Part shown: positions 1-5,071 of the stretch, in pieces
How positions within the stretch are numbered: the first letter of the stretch is position 1
Layout of the letters: each line of letters opens with the position of its first letter
DNA from: an uncultured Oscillospiraceae bacterium
GTDB lineage: Bacteria > Bacillota > Clostridia > Oscillospirales > Oscillospiraceae
Length of the DNA: 5,071 nt
Direction of reading: 5' to 3'
NCBI GenBank assembly: GCA_934572365.1
Contig: CAKTKX010000111.1
Location: 1-5,071 of the forward strand
Program-made: the position numbers and the translations under genes
Notes under the pieces: model-generated
The model's database searches: none
What the model was told of the DNA's origin: nothing
Seen by the model: the letters and a program-made list of their open reading frames with translations, nothing else

Positions 1-11
1 TAAGGACATAC

Positions 12-18
12 AGGAGAG
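12..18 (+). promoter_or_regulatory. ribosome binding site of the exonuclease gene
   Basis: AGGAGAG lies 6 bases before the ATG at 25 and supports that start. The window opens with TAA, which could be the stop codon of an upstream gene, but too little sequence is present to say so. Confidence 0.8.
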
Positions 19-24
19 AGAAAT

Positions 25-714
25 ATGCCCAAATTTGAGACGCTGTTTTCCAAATACGACCGTCTGGTGCTGTTCGACACCGAGACCACCGGTCTGATCT
101 ACAACCGGGACGAGATCATCGAGTTCGCCGCCGTGGTGCTGGAGAAGGTGGACGGAACGCCCCGGGTGGTGCAGGAATACGACCAGCTGGTCGCCCTGTC
201 CCCCGGTGGGTTCGTGCCGCCGAAAATCCAGGAGCTGACCGGCATCTCCACCCAAGACCTGCGGGAACGGGGGCTTCCCAAGACCAGAGTCTGCCGGGAC
301 ATCGCGGAGATGATTCAGGGCAGCACTCTGCTGCTTGCCTACAACGCCCATTTTGACCTGAGCTTCCTGTTTTACATGCTTCTGCGGGACGGCGACCCGG
401 CGGTGCTCAAGGGTAAGGATAAGCTTGACCTGCTCACGGTCTACCGCGACCGTCACAGCTACCCCCACCGGCTGTGCAGCGCCATTGAGGTCTACGGCCT
501 TTCCGGCAAGGTGGTCAATTCCCACCGGGCGGTGGACGACGTGCTTGCTACCGTGGCGGTGATGGAGGAGATGGAGAAAGAAAAAGATGACCTTGAGCGT
601 TATGTAAACCTTTTCGGCTACAACCCCAAATACGGCATTGAGGGCAAGCCCATCGGCTCCATTACCTACAAGCCCCAGCCCTATAACCCGGTGAAGCCGC
701 TGTACGAAGTATGA
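25..714 (+). CDS. DEDDh-family 3'-5' exonuclease (DnaQ/PolC epsilon-like)
   Basis: This 229-residue protein has all the catalytic motifs of the DnaQ-like exonuclease fold, which removes nucleotides from DNA or RNA 3' ends using two metal ions. ExoI is LFDTETTGL with D18 and E20. ExoII is AYNAHFDLSFL with N107 and D111. ExoIII is HRAVDD with H167 and D172, the HxAxxD signature of the DEDDh subclass. The domain spans roughly residues 12-185. A tail of about 45 residues rich in Tyr, Pro and Gly follows, containing LFGYNPKYG. There is no signal peptide, so it should act in the cytoplasm. The length is close to the stand-alone epsilon subunit of E. coli (243 residues), but the protein carries no polymerase or helicase domain. 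It could serve in proofreading, repair or RNA trimming; the sequence does not decide which. The start is set by AGGAGAG at 12-18. It is probably the first visible gene of a three-gene unit. Confidence 0.93.
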   Translation: MPKFETLFSKYDRLVLFDTETTGLIYNRDEIIEFAAVVLEKVDGTPRVVQEYDQLVALSPGGFVPPKIQELTGISTQDLRERGLPKTRVCRDIAEMIQGSTLLLAYNAHFDLSFLFYMLLRDGDPAVLKGKDKLDLLTVYRDRHSYPHRLCSAIEVYGLSGKVVNSHRAVDDVLATVAVMEEMEKEKDDLERYVNLFGYNPKYGIEGKPIGSITYKPQPYNPVKPLYEV

Positions 715-739
715 TTTCGGGGCGGAAAATCTATATTTC

Positions 740-745
740 AGGAGA
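740..745 (+). promoter_or_regulatory. ribosome binding site of the membrane protein gene
   Basis: AGGAGA lies 6 bases before the ATG at 752. The 37-base gap after the exonuclease stop contains this site and no convincing promoter. Confidence 0.8.
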
Positions 746-751
746 ATTTAT

Positions 752-1186
752 ATGAATTGGTTGAATATTTTCGGGTTAATTATGGTGGCAGTCATCATGA
801 TACCCAATATCCTGTTTGCAATGAAGTGCAAGGACGGCTTCGAGAACAAATGGAACAATAAGCTTGTAGAAATCCTGGAGCAAATAGGCCGGTTCTGCTG
901 CTTTGGATTTATGATCATCAACATTCCGGGAACTTGCTTCGGGTGGTGGTCTGACGAAGCGTTCGCCGTATATCTGGCCGTGGATGCCCTGCTGGTGACG
1001 CTTTACTGCGTGATCTGGGCGGTCTGCTTTCGGAAAAGCAGCGTTTTCAGGGCGTTGGCGCTGTCTATCATCCCCTCTGTCCTGTTTCTGTTCAGCGGAA
1101 TTATGAGCCGGTCGATTCTTTTGACCATTGCCGCGCTGCTGTTCGCGCCGAGCCATGTAATGCTTTCCTATCAAAACGCAAAGTGA
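752..1186 (+). CDS. small multi-pass membrane protein of unknown function
   Basis: I do not recognise a named family. The 144-residue product has about five hydrophobic segments, near residues 4-23, 45-65, 70-92, 97-116 and 118-139. They are joined by short loops; the longest (about 24-44, KCKDGFENKWNNKLVEIL) is charged and probably helical. A second charged stretch, FRKSS, follows segment three. No catalytic motif, signal peptidase site or transporter signature is visible. Cysteines are frequent (for example C27, C49, C50, C62) but form no metal-binding pattern. It is a real gene: it has a strong ribosome binding site at 740-745, plausible transmembrane topology, and tight spacing to both neighbours (37 and 23 bases). 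The first half is more AT-rich than the flanking genes, about 45% GC over 781-900, while 961-1020 is about 60%. Co-transcription with the exonuclease and aminotransferase is likely, but the context gives no clear functional hint. Confidence 0.82.
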   Translation: MNWLNIFGLIMVAVIMIPNILFAMKCKDGFENKWNNKLVEILEQIGRFCCFGFMIINIPGTCFGWWSDEAFAVYLAVDALLVTLYCVIWAVCFRKSSVFRALALSIIPSVLFLFSGIMSRSILLTIAALLFAPSHVMLSYQNAK

Positions 1187-1196
1187 TATTCACCAC

Positions 1197-1203
1197 AGGA
1201 GGT
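1197..1203 (+). promoter_or_regulatory. ribosome binding site fixing the aminotransferase start
   Basis: AGGAGGT is a full Shine-Dalgarno match ending 6 bases before the ATG at 1210. It lies downstream of an in-frame GTG at 1183 that overlaps the preceding stop codon, so it argues for 1210 as the true start. Confidence 0.9.
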
Positions 1204-1209
1204 AACAAT

Positions 1210-2397
1210 ATGCTGAATCGATCCGCCTATGCTCTGGGAGCCAACCGCTCCTGCATCCGGGACTTGTTTGAATACGGCTGCCAGCGGGCCGCCGTCGTGG
1301 GACGGGAGAACGTCTATGACTATTCCCTGGGCAACCCCTCCATCCCCTCGCCGAAGGAGGTGGACGAAACGGTGCGCCAAATCCTCGACGACACCGATTC
1401 CCTGCTGATTCACGGCTACACCTCTGCCGTGGGCGATTATGCCACCCGGAAAGCCATTTCCGACGACCTGAACGCCCGCTACGGCGTGTCCACCGTCCCG
1501 GAGGAATTTTTCATCGGCTGCGGCGCGGCGCCGGAGCTGGTGAGCGTGTTCCGGGCACTGGCGGTTCCGGGGGCGGAAATTCTGGCGGTCGCGCCCTATT
1601 TCCCGGAGTACAAGCCCTTTGCCCAGGAGGCAGGGCTGGAATTTAAGGTTGTTCCGGCGGACATTCCCTCCTTCCAGATCAACCTGACCGCCATGGAGCG
1701 GATGATCACGCGAAGCACCCAGGCGGTCATCCTCAACTCCCCCAACAACCCCTCCGGCGTCGTCTACACCCGGGAGACGTATCAGGCGCTGGCGGCAATC
1801 CTCAACAAAAAGGCCGCGGAGTACGGCCACCCCATTTACATCGTCTCCGACGAGCCGTACCGGGAGCTGGCCTACGGGGTGGAGGTGCCGTTCCTGCCGG
1901 AAATCTACCGGGATACCGTCATCTGCTATTCCTATTCCAAGTCCCTGTCCCTCCCCGGTGAACGAATCGGCTATGTGTATGTGCCTCAGAAGGCCACCGA
2001 CGGCAAGGCGCTGTACTCCGCCGTTGCGGGGGCTGCCCGGGCGGGCGGTCACGTCTGCGCTCCCAGCCTGTGGCAGAAGGTCATCGCCCGGTGCGCCCAC
2101 CTCCGTCCGGACTTGGAGAGCTACGACCGCAACCGCAAGGCGCTGTACGAGGGGCTGACCCGGATGGGCTACGAAATGGCGAAGCCCGACGGCGCGTTCT
2201 ATCTGTTCATCAAAGCCCCCGGCGGCGACGCCAACGCATTTTCCGACGCGGCGAAGAAGAAAGACCTGCTGGTCGTCCCTGGCGACGGCTTCGGCTGTCC
2301 GGGATATTTCCGCATCTGCTATTGCGTGAGTCTGGAAATGATTCAGAAGAGTCTGCCGGTGTTTGAGGAACTGATCAAGGAGTTCGCGGAAAAATAA
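1210..2397 (+). CDS. class I/II PLP-dependent aminotransferase (aspartate aminotransferase-like)
   Basis: This 395-residue, full-length fold-type I enzyme should move an amino group between an amino acid and a 2-oxoacid through pyridoxal phosphate in the cytoplasm. Visible landmarks, in order, are the substrate-side segment DYSLGNPSIPSP near residue 37, the cofactor phosphate loop GCGAAPE (103-109), NSPNNPSG (176-183) with N180 facing the cofactor, SDEPYRE with D214 and Y217 contacting the PLP ring, SYSKSLSLPGERIGY with K244 as the Schiff-base lysine, and FRICY with R368 binding the substrate carboxylate. All expected residues are present, so the enzyme should be active. The sequence resembles the aspartate aminotransferase-like proteins common in Clostridia, but the true donor and acceptor cannot be read from it. 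A full Shine-Dalgarno at 1197-1203 selects ATG 1210 over the in-frame GTG at 1183. It is the last gene of its unit, followed at once by a terminator hairpin. Confidence 0.94.
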   Translation: MLNRSAYALGANRSCIRDLFEYGCQRAAVVGRENVYDYSLGNPSIPSPKEVDETVRQILDDTDSLLIHGYTSAVGDYATRKAISDDLNARYGVSTVPEEFFIGCGAAPELVSVFRALAVPGAEILAVAPYFPEYKPFAQEAGLEFKVVPADIPSFQINLTAMERMITRSTQAVILNSPNNPSGVVYTRETYQALAAILNKKAAEYGHPIYIVSDEPYRELAYGVEVPFLPEIYRDTVICYSYSKSLSLPGERIGYVYVPQKATDGKALYSAVAGAARAGGHVCAPSLWQKVIARCAHLRPDLESYDRNRKALYEGLTRMGYEMAKPDGAFYLFIKAPGGDANAFSDAAKKKDLLVVPGDGFGCPGYFRICYCVSLEMIQKSLPVFEELIKEFAEK

Positions 2398-2402
2398 AAT
2401 GC

Positions 2403-2448
2403 AGGCCGTTGGTGTCCATGAAATACGGACACCAACGGTCTACTTTTT
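2403..2448. terminator. bidirectional intrinsic terminator between convergent genes
   Basis: CCGTTGGTGTCC (2406-2417) and GGACACCAACGG (2427-2438) form a perfect 12-bp stem around a 9-base loop. It can be extended outward by a G-T wobble and two more pairs (2403-2405 with 2439-2441). On the plus strand TTTTT follows at 2444-2448. Read from the minus strand, the stem is followed by GCATTTTATTTTT, a longer T-rich tail. It lies between the aminotransferase stop (2397) and the radical SAM stop (2452), so it can end both transcripts. Confidence 0.9.
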
Positions 2449-2451
2449 GCC

Positions 2452-3324
2452 TCACGGCGCACCGGCCAGAAAATCCGGAATGAACCCGGTATCCGCCGCC
2501 TCGGCCTCCTGGGTGAAGCCCTCCAATTCGTTCAGATACATCCAGCTGAGCACCGCGTCGTATTCCTCATCGGTGACCCGGCGGTCGAAGGGGGCGGGTA
2601 GGCCGCCCATGGGCGTGTACTGGCGCATCAGGCTCACCAGCACCTCCCCGGGGGCGAAATTCTCCCCGATCCAGTCCAGCACCCGCAGAGAGTTCTCCAC
2701 ATTCCCAGGCAGAATCAGGTGGCGGATGATGACGCCCCGGGTGACCTTCTCCCCCTCCCAGCGCACCGCGCCCACCTGCCGCACCATTTCCCGGATGGCG
2801 TCGGCAGCCACGGGAAAGTAGTCCGCCGCCCCGGACAGCTGCCCCGCCAGACGGGCGTCGGCGTACTTAAAATCGGGAAGGTAAATGTCAACGCACCCTT
2901 CCAGCGCCCGCAGCGTCTCCACCCGCTCGTACCCGCCGCAGTTGTACACCACCGGCACGGGCAGCCTGGGCGACAGCGCCGGGAGAATCGTGGGCAGAAA
3001 GTGGGTGGGGGTCACAAGGTCGATATTTTCCGCCCCCTGGGCGATCAGGTCTTCAAACAGCTGCCTGAGTCCGGCGGAATCCGTGGCCTTCCCCACCGCG
3101 CCGCCGCTGATGGCGGCGTTCTGGCAATAGCGGCACCCCAGAGTGCAGCCGCCAAAGAAAACCGCGCCGCTTCCCCCGGCTCCCGCCAGCGCCGGTTCCT
3201 CCCATTTGTGGAGCATGGCTTTGGCCACGAGGGCGGTGTCCGGACAGCCGCAGAAGCCCCGCTGCCCCGCCGTCCTGTCCACACCGCACTGCCGGGGACA
3301 GAGATTGCAGTTTACATAATCCAT
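2452..3324 (-). CDS. PflX-family radical SAM protein
   Basis: This 290-residue protein belongs to the radical SAM enzymes, which use a [4Fe-4S] cluster and S-adenosylmethionine to make a 5'-deoxyadenosyl radical. The cluster motif is GGCTLGCRYCQN, a CX3CX2C with C60, C64 and C67. Ahead of it is a second cysteine group, CNLCPRQCGVDR then GFCG (C6, C9, C13, C25). Together with HKWEEP (39-44) and the late motifs QYTPMG and EEYDAV, this points to the PflX branch (COG1313), relatives of pyruvate formate-lyase activating enzyme. Members of this branch have no established substrate that I know of, and no glycyl radical enzyme is present in the window. ATG at 3324 is preferred over the longer TTG reading at 3375 because that TTG lies in a promoter -35 box and known relatives begin just before the first cysteines. 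AAAGGA at 3335-3340 serves as its ribosome binding site. The gene is monocistronic here, divergent from the GNAT gene and convergent with the aminotransferase. Confidence 0.9.
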   Translation of the reverse strand: MDYVNCNLCPRQCGVDRTAGQRGFCGCPDTALVAKAMLHKWEEPALAGAGGSGAVFFGGCTLGCRYCQNAAISGGAVGKATDSAGLRQLFEDLIAQGAENIDLVTPTHFLPTILPALSPRLPVPVVYNCGGYERVETLRALEGCVDIYLPDFKYADARLAGQLSGAADYFPVAADAIREMVRQVGAVRWEGEKVTRGVIIRHLILPGNVENSLRVLDWIGENFAPGEVLVSLMRQYTPMGGLPAPFDRRVTDEEYDAVLSWMYLNELEGFTQEAEAADTGFIPDFLAGAP

Positions 3325-3334
3325 ACGAATCCCA

Positions 3335-3340
3335 TCCTTT
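3335..3340 (-). promoter_or_regulatory. ribosome binding site of the radical SAM gene
   Basis: AAAGGA on the minus strand is separated from the ATG at 3324 by 10 bases. With the promoter at 3347-3375, transcription would begin near 3340, so the site would sit at the extreme 5' end of a leader of about 16 bases. Confidence 0.6.
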
Positions 3341-3346
3341 GTGGGT

Positions 3347-3375
3347 ATCATACCAGTTTTTTCGCCTTTTCTCAA
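3347..3375 (-). promoter_or_regulatory. sigma-A-type promoter of the radical SAM gene
   Basis: On the minus strand TTGAGA (3375-3370) is followed after exactly 17 bases by TATGAT (3352-3347). Each box is one base from consensus, and TGG just before the -10 box gives an extended -10. This is the best promoter match seen in the window. The predicted transcription start is an A near 3340. Confidence 0.75.
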
Positions 3376-3383
3376 CCCCAGAC

Positions 3384-3412
3384 TTTACCGGCGGGAGAAA
3401 ATGTGGTAAACT
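3384..3412 (+). promoter_or_regulatory. candidate promoter of the GNAT-rlmD pair
   Basis: TTTACC (3384-3389), 17 bases, then TAAACT (3407-3412) preceded by TGG matches a weak sigma-A promoter, with four of six bases in each box. A stronger -10-like box, TATACT, lies downstream at 3424-3429, but I find no good -35 at the right distance from it. Some promoter is expected here because the gene divergent to it is read away from this point. TTTACC and GGTAAA (3405-3410) also form an inverted repeat overlapping the boxes, a possible operator. Confidence 0.4.
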
Positions 3413-3458
3413 ACAAAAATAAATATACTGTCTGCGCCCCTACGCAAACAGCTCTTGG

Positions 3459-3465
3459 AAAGGGG
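3459..3465 (+). promoter_or_regulatory. ribosome binding site of the GNAT gene
   Basis: AAAGGGG lies 9 bases before the ATG at 3475. The AGGGG part can pair with CCCCT at 3437-3441 in the same leader, which could lower its accessibility. Confidence 0.75.
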
Positions 3466-3474
3466 TAATATTAT

Positions 3475-3942
3475 ATGGAAATCCGACTTGCCGAAACCCG
3501 GGATATCCCCGGTATGATCAACTTGCTGCTTCAGGTGGGAGAAGTCCACCACCGCATCCGTCCCGACCTGTTCCGGGCGGGCGCCCAGAAATACGACGAG
3601 CAGACCCTTGCCCGGATGCTCACCGATGACACCCGCCCCATTTTTGTCGCCGTGGAGGACGGGAAGGTGCTGGGCTACTGCTTCTGCATTTTGCAGGTGC
3701 GGGAAAACGACCCGGTGCTCTTGGACGACCGCACGCTGTACATCGACGACCTGTGCGTGGACGAAGCCTGCCGGGGCAAGCATGTGGGGCAGGCGCTGTA
3801 CGACCATACCCTGGCCTACGCCCGGGAAATCGGCTGCCGCGCGGTGACGCTGAACGTGTGGTGCGGCAATGACAGCGCCATGCGCTTCTACGAAAAACAG
3901 GGGTTAAAGCCCCGGAATATCCACATGGAAACCGTTTTGTGA
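3475..3942 (+). CDS. GNAT-family N-acetyltransferase
   Basis: This 155-residue protein fits a single GNAT domain, which transfers an acetyl group from acetyl-CoA to an amine. The N-terminus MEIRLAETRDIPGMINLL is the typical first strand and helix. IFVAVEDGKVLGYCFC (56-71) forms the central strands. Motif A, YIDDLCVDEACRGKHVGQAL, contains the pyrophosphate-binding loop R100-G105 with A107. Motif B, LNVWCGNDSAMRFYEKQGL (126-144), includes N132 and the usual Tyr at 139. The loop reads RGKHVG, with His where many members have Gly. The substrate, whether small molecule, peptide or protein N-terminus, cannot be inferred. It has no signal or membrane segment. The stop codon lies 8 bases before rlmD, whose ribosome binding site overlaps this stop, so the two are probably co-transcribed and translationally coupled. 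The neighbour acts on 23S rRNA, but that does not by itself imply a ribosomal substrate. Confidence 0.92.
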   Translation: MEIRLAETRDIPGMINLLLQVGEVHHRIRPDLFRAGAQKYDEQTLARMLTDDTRPIFVAVEDGKVLGYCFCILQVRENDPVLLDDRTLYIDDLCVDEACRGKHVGQALYDHTLAYAREIGCRAVTLNVWCGNDSAMRFYEKQGLKPRNIHMETVL

Positions 3943-3945
3943 GGA
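3941..3945 (+). promoter_or_regulatory. ribosome binding site of rlmD, overlapping the GNAT stop
   Basis: GAGGA overlaps the last two bases of the GNAT stop codon and lies 5 bases before ATG 3951. This favours translational coupling. A nearer ATG at 3946 is closed by TAG within four codons, so 3951 is the start. Confidence 0.7.
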
Positions 3946-3950
3946 ATGCC

Positions 3951-5071
3951 ATGCTAGTCAAAAACCAGATTTACGAGGCCGAGATCACGGACTATACCGC
4001 CGAAGGCCAGGGTGTCGCCCACGTCGAGGGCTGCGCCGTGTTCATCCCCAACGCCGTCGCCGGGGAGAGGGTGCGCGTCCGGGTGGAGAAGGCGCAGAAG
4101 ACCTGGGCGGCGGGGAAAATCGTGGAGATTCTGGAAAAGTCCCCCCACCGGGTCAACCGGGAGTGCGAGGTCGCCAAGCTCTGCGGCGGCTGCGATTTCT
4201 GGCACATGGACTACGCGGAGGAGACCCGCTTGAAAGCGGAGCGGGTGAAGGCCTGCCTGAACCGCATCGGCGGTGAAAATCTGACGGAGGTTCCCATCCT
4301 CGCCGCCCCCGACTGCCACGGCTACCGCAACAAGGCGCAGTATCCGGTGGCGGTGAAAAAGGGGCGCGCCTACGCCGGATTCTACCGGGCGGGTACCCAC
4401 GACGTGGTGGAAAACGCCCGCTGCCGCATTCTCCCGGAGGAGATCGACGCGGCAAAGGATGCGGTAATTGATTATGTAAACCAATACCGGGTCAGCGTCT
4501 ACGACGAGACCACCGGCAAGGGGCTTCTGCGGCATATTTACGTCCGCCGGGGCGCCGTGTCCGGGCAGATTCTGGTGTGTCTCGCGGTGAACGGCGAAAA
4601 AATCCCCCGGCCGGAGGCGCTTGTCCAGCGGCTGAGCGGGATTCCAGGCTTTACCACGCTGGTGCTGTCTGTGAACACGAAGCGGGGCAACGCCGTGCTG
4701 GGCGACCGCTTTCTCACCCTCCACGGCCCCGGCTATATTGAGGACACCCTCTGCGGCCTGAGCTTCCGCCTGTCCCCCCGGTCATTTTATCAGGTGAACC
4801 ACCATCAGGCGCAGCGGCTGTACCAGATGGCGATCTCCCAGGCGGGGATCACCAGGGCCGACACGGTGCTGGACTTATACTGCGGCGTCGGCACCATCAC
4901 GCTGGCCATGGCGGGCGCGGCAGGAAAGGTCATCGGCGTAGAGGTCGTCCCCCAGGCGGTAGAGGACGCGAAGGACAACGCGGCGCGGAACGGCATCACG
5001 AACGCAGAATTTTTCTGCGGCGACGCCGGACAGGCGGCGCTGGAGCTGGAAAAAAGCGGCGTCAGGCCGGA
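3951..5071 (+). CDS. rlmD: 23S rRNA (uracil-5-)-methyltransferase RlmD, 3' end beyond window
   Basis: 373 codons are present and the reading frame is open to the window edge; the family is usually about 450 residues. The enzyme makes 5-methyluridine in 23S rRNA (U1939 in E. coli numbering) using S-adenosylmethionine; the single Bacillus homologue, RlmCD, also methylates U747. An N-terminal TRAM RNA-binding domain covers about residues 1-58 (EGQGVAHVEG, VAGERVRVRV). The four cysteines of the family [4Fe-4S] cluster are visible: C72, C78 and C81 in CEVAKLCGGC, and C158 in ENARCRILP. The methyltransferase domain shows SFYQVN (278-283) with the SAM-contacting Q281, and the SAM-binding loop LDLYCGVGTI (307-316). 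The catalytic cysteine and the general base lie past the end, so activity cannot be judged. The close relative TrmA lacks TRAM and the cluster, which supports RlmD. It follows the GNAT gene by 8 bases. Confidence 0.93.
   Translation, partial: MLVKNQIYEAEITDYTAEGQGVAHVEGCAVFIPNAVAGERVRVRVEKAQKTWAAGKIVEILEKSPHRVNRECEVAKLCGGCDFWHMDYAEETRLKAERVKACLNRIGGENLTEVPILAAPDCHGYRNKAQYPVAVKKGRAYAGFYRAGTHDVVENARCRILPEEIDAAKDAVIDYVNQYRVSVYDETTGKGLLRHIYVRRGAVSGQILVCLAVNGEKIPRPEALVQRLSGIPGFTTLVLSVNTKRGNAVLGDRFLTLHGPGYIEDTLCGLSFRLSPRSFYQVNHHQAQRLYQMAISQAGITRADTVLDLYCGVGTITLAMAGAAGKVIGVEVVPQAVEDAKDNAARNGITNAEFFCGDAGQAALELEKSGVRP

Noticed and set aside
713..731. Possible small hairpin (GATTTC / GAAAATC) between exonuclease and membrane protein genes
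   Set aside because: The stem is only about six AT-rich pairs with a bulge and has no clear T-run after it, so it is too weak to call a terminator.
732..737. TATATT as a -10 box for the membrane protein gene
   Set aside because: The sequence 17 bases upstream (GTATGA) is no -35 box, and the element sits directly against the ribosome binding site.
1171..2100. Long minus-strand open frame (309 codons) opposite the aminotransferase
   Set aside because: It lies antisense to a gene with all catalytic motifs. Its product is Gly/Arg/Val-rich without recognisable domains, as expected for a shadow frame in GC-rich DNA, and I see no independent support for it.
2399..2821. Plus-strand open frame beginning at the terminator
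   Set aside because: It starts inside the terminator hairpin region and is antisense to the radical SAM C-terminus, so it is not a gene.
2719..3468. Plus-strand open frame (249 codons) opposite the radical SAM gene
   Set aside because: The Pro/His/Arg/Ala-rich product matches no family, and the frame runs through the divergent promoter region, so it is a composition artefact.
3954..4724. Minus-strand open frame (256 codons) opposite rlmD
   Set aside because: rlmD on the other strand has TRAM, cluster and SAM motifs. The antisense product is low-complexity with no motif.
1..5071. Mobile elements, CRISPR arrays, tRNA/rRNA genes, riboswitches or a defence/phage system
   Set aside because: I saw no direct repeat array, transposase motif, tRNA-like cloverleaf or long structured leader. 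All six genes are ordinary chromosomal families, and the longest gene-free stretch is only 150 bases (3325-3474).

Overview
The window looks like an ordinary chromosomal segment of a GC-rich member of the Firmicutes, most likely class Clostridia (Oscillospiraceae/Ruminococcaceae-like gut bacteria). The evidence is strong Shine-Dalgarno sites before every gene, a Clostridia-style RlmD, a PflX-type radical SAM protein, and coding sequence that is about 60% GC where I counted it by hand. The organism call is an inference from sequence character, because no marker gene is present.

Layout: positions 1-2397 hold three tightly spaced plus-strand genes. They are a DEDDh 3'-5' exonuclease (25-714), a small multi-pass membrane protein of unknown function (752-1186) and a class I/II PLP-dependent aminotransferase (1210-2397). 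The gaps are 37 and 23 bases, each filled by a ribosome binding site, so they are probably co-transcribed from a promoter outside the window. A perfect 12-bp stem with T-rich sequence on both sides (2403-2448) ends this unit. It can also end the converging minus-strand gene, a PflX-family radical SAM protein (2452-3324).

The 150-base gap 3325-3474 separates that gene from a divergent plus-strand pair and is the only sizeable non-coding stretch. It holds a good minus-strand promoter (TTGAGA, 17 bases, TATGAT), a weaker plus-strand promoter overlapping a TTTACC/GGTAAA inverted repeat, and a leader in which the next ribosome binding site could be paired. The plus-strand pair is a GNAT N-acetyltransferase (3475-3942) and, 8 bases later, the 23S rRNA m5U methyltransferase RlmD (3951 to the window end). 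RlmD is cut off after 373 codons, before its catalytic cysteine region.

The genes do not form one pathway. They cover nucleic acid processing, amino acid metabolism, an uncharacterised radical reaction, acetylation and rRNA modification. I see no mobile element, CRISPR array, tRNA, rRNA or phage gene, and no clear undescribed multi-gene system. The most open biological questions are the substrate of the radical SAM protein and the role of the small membrane protein.
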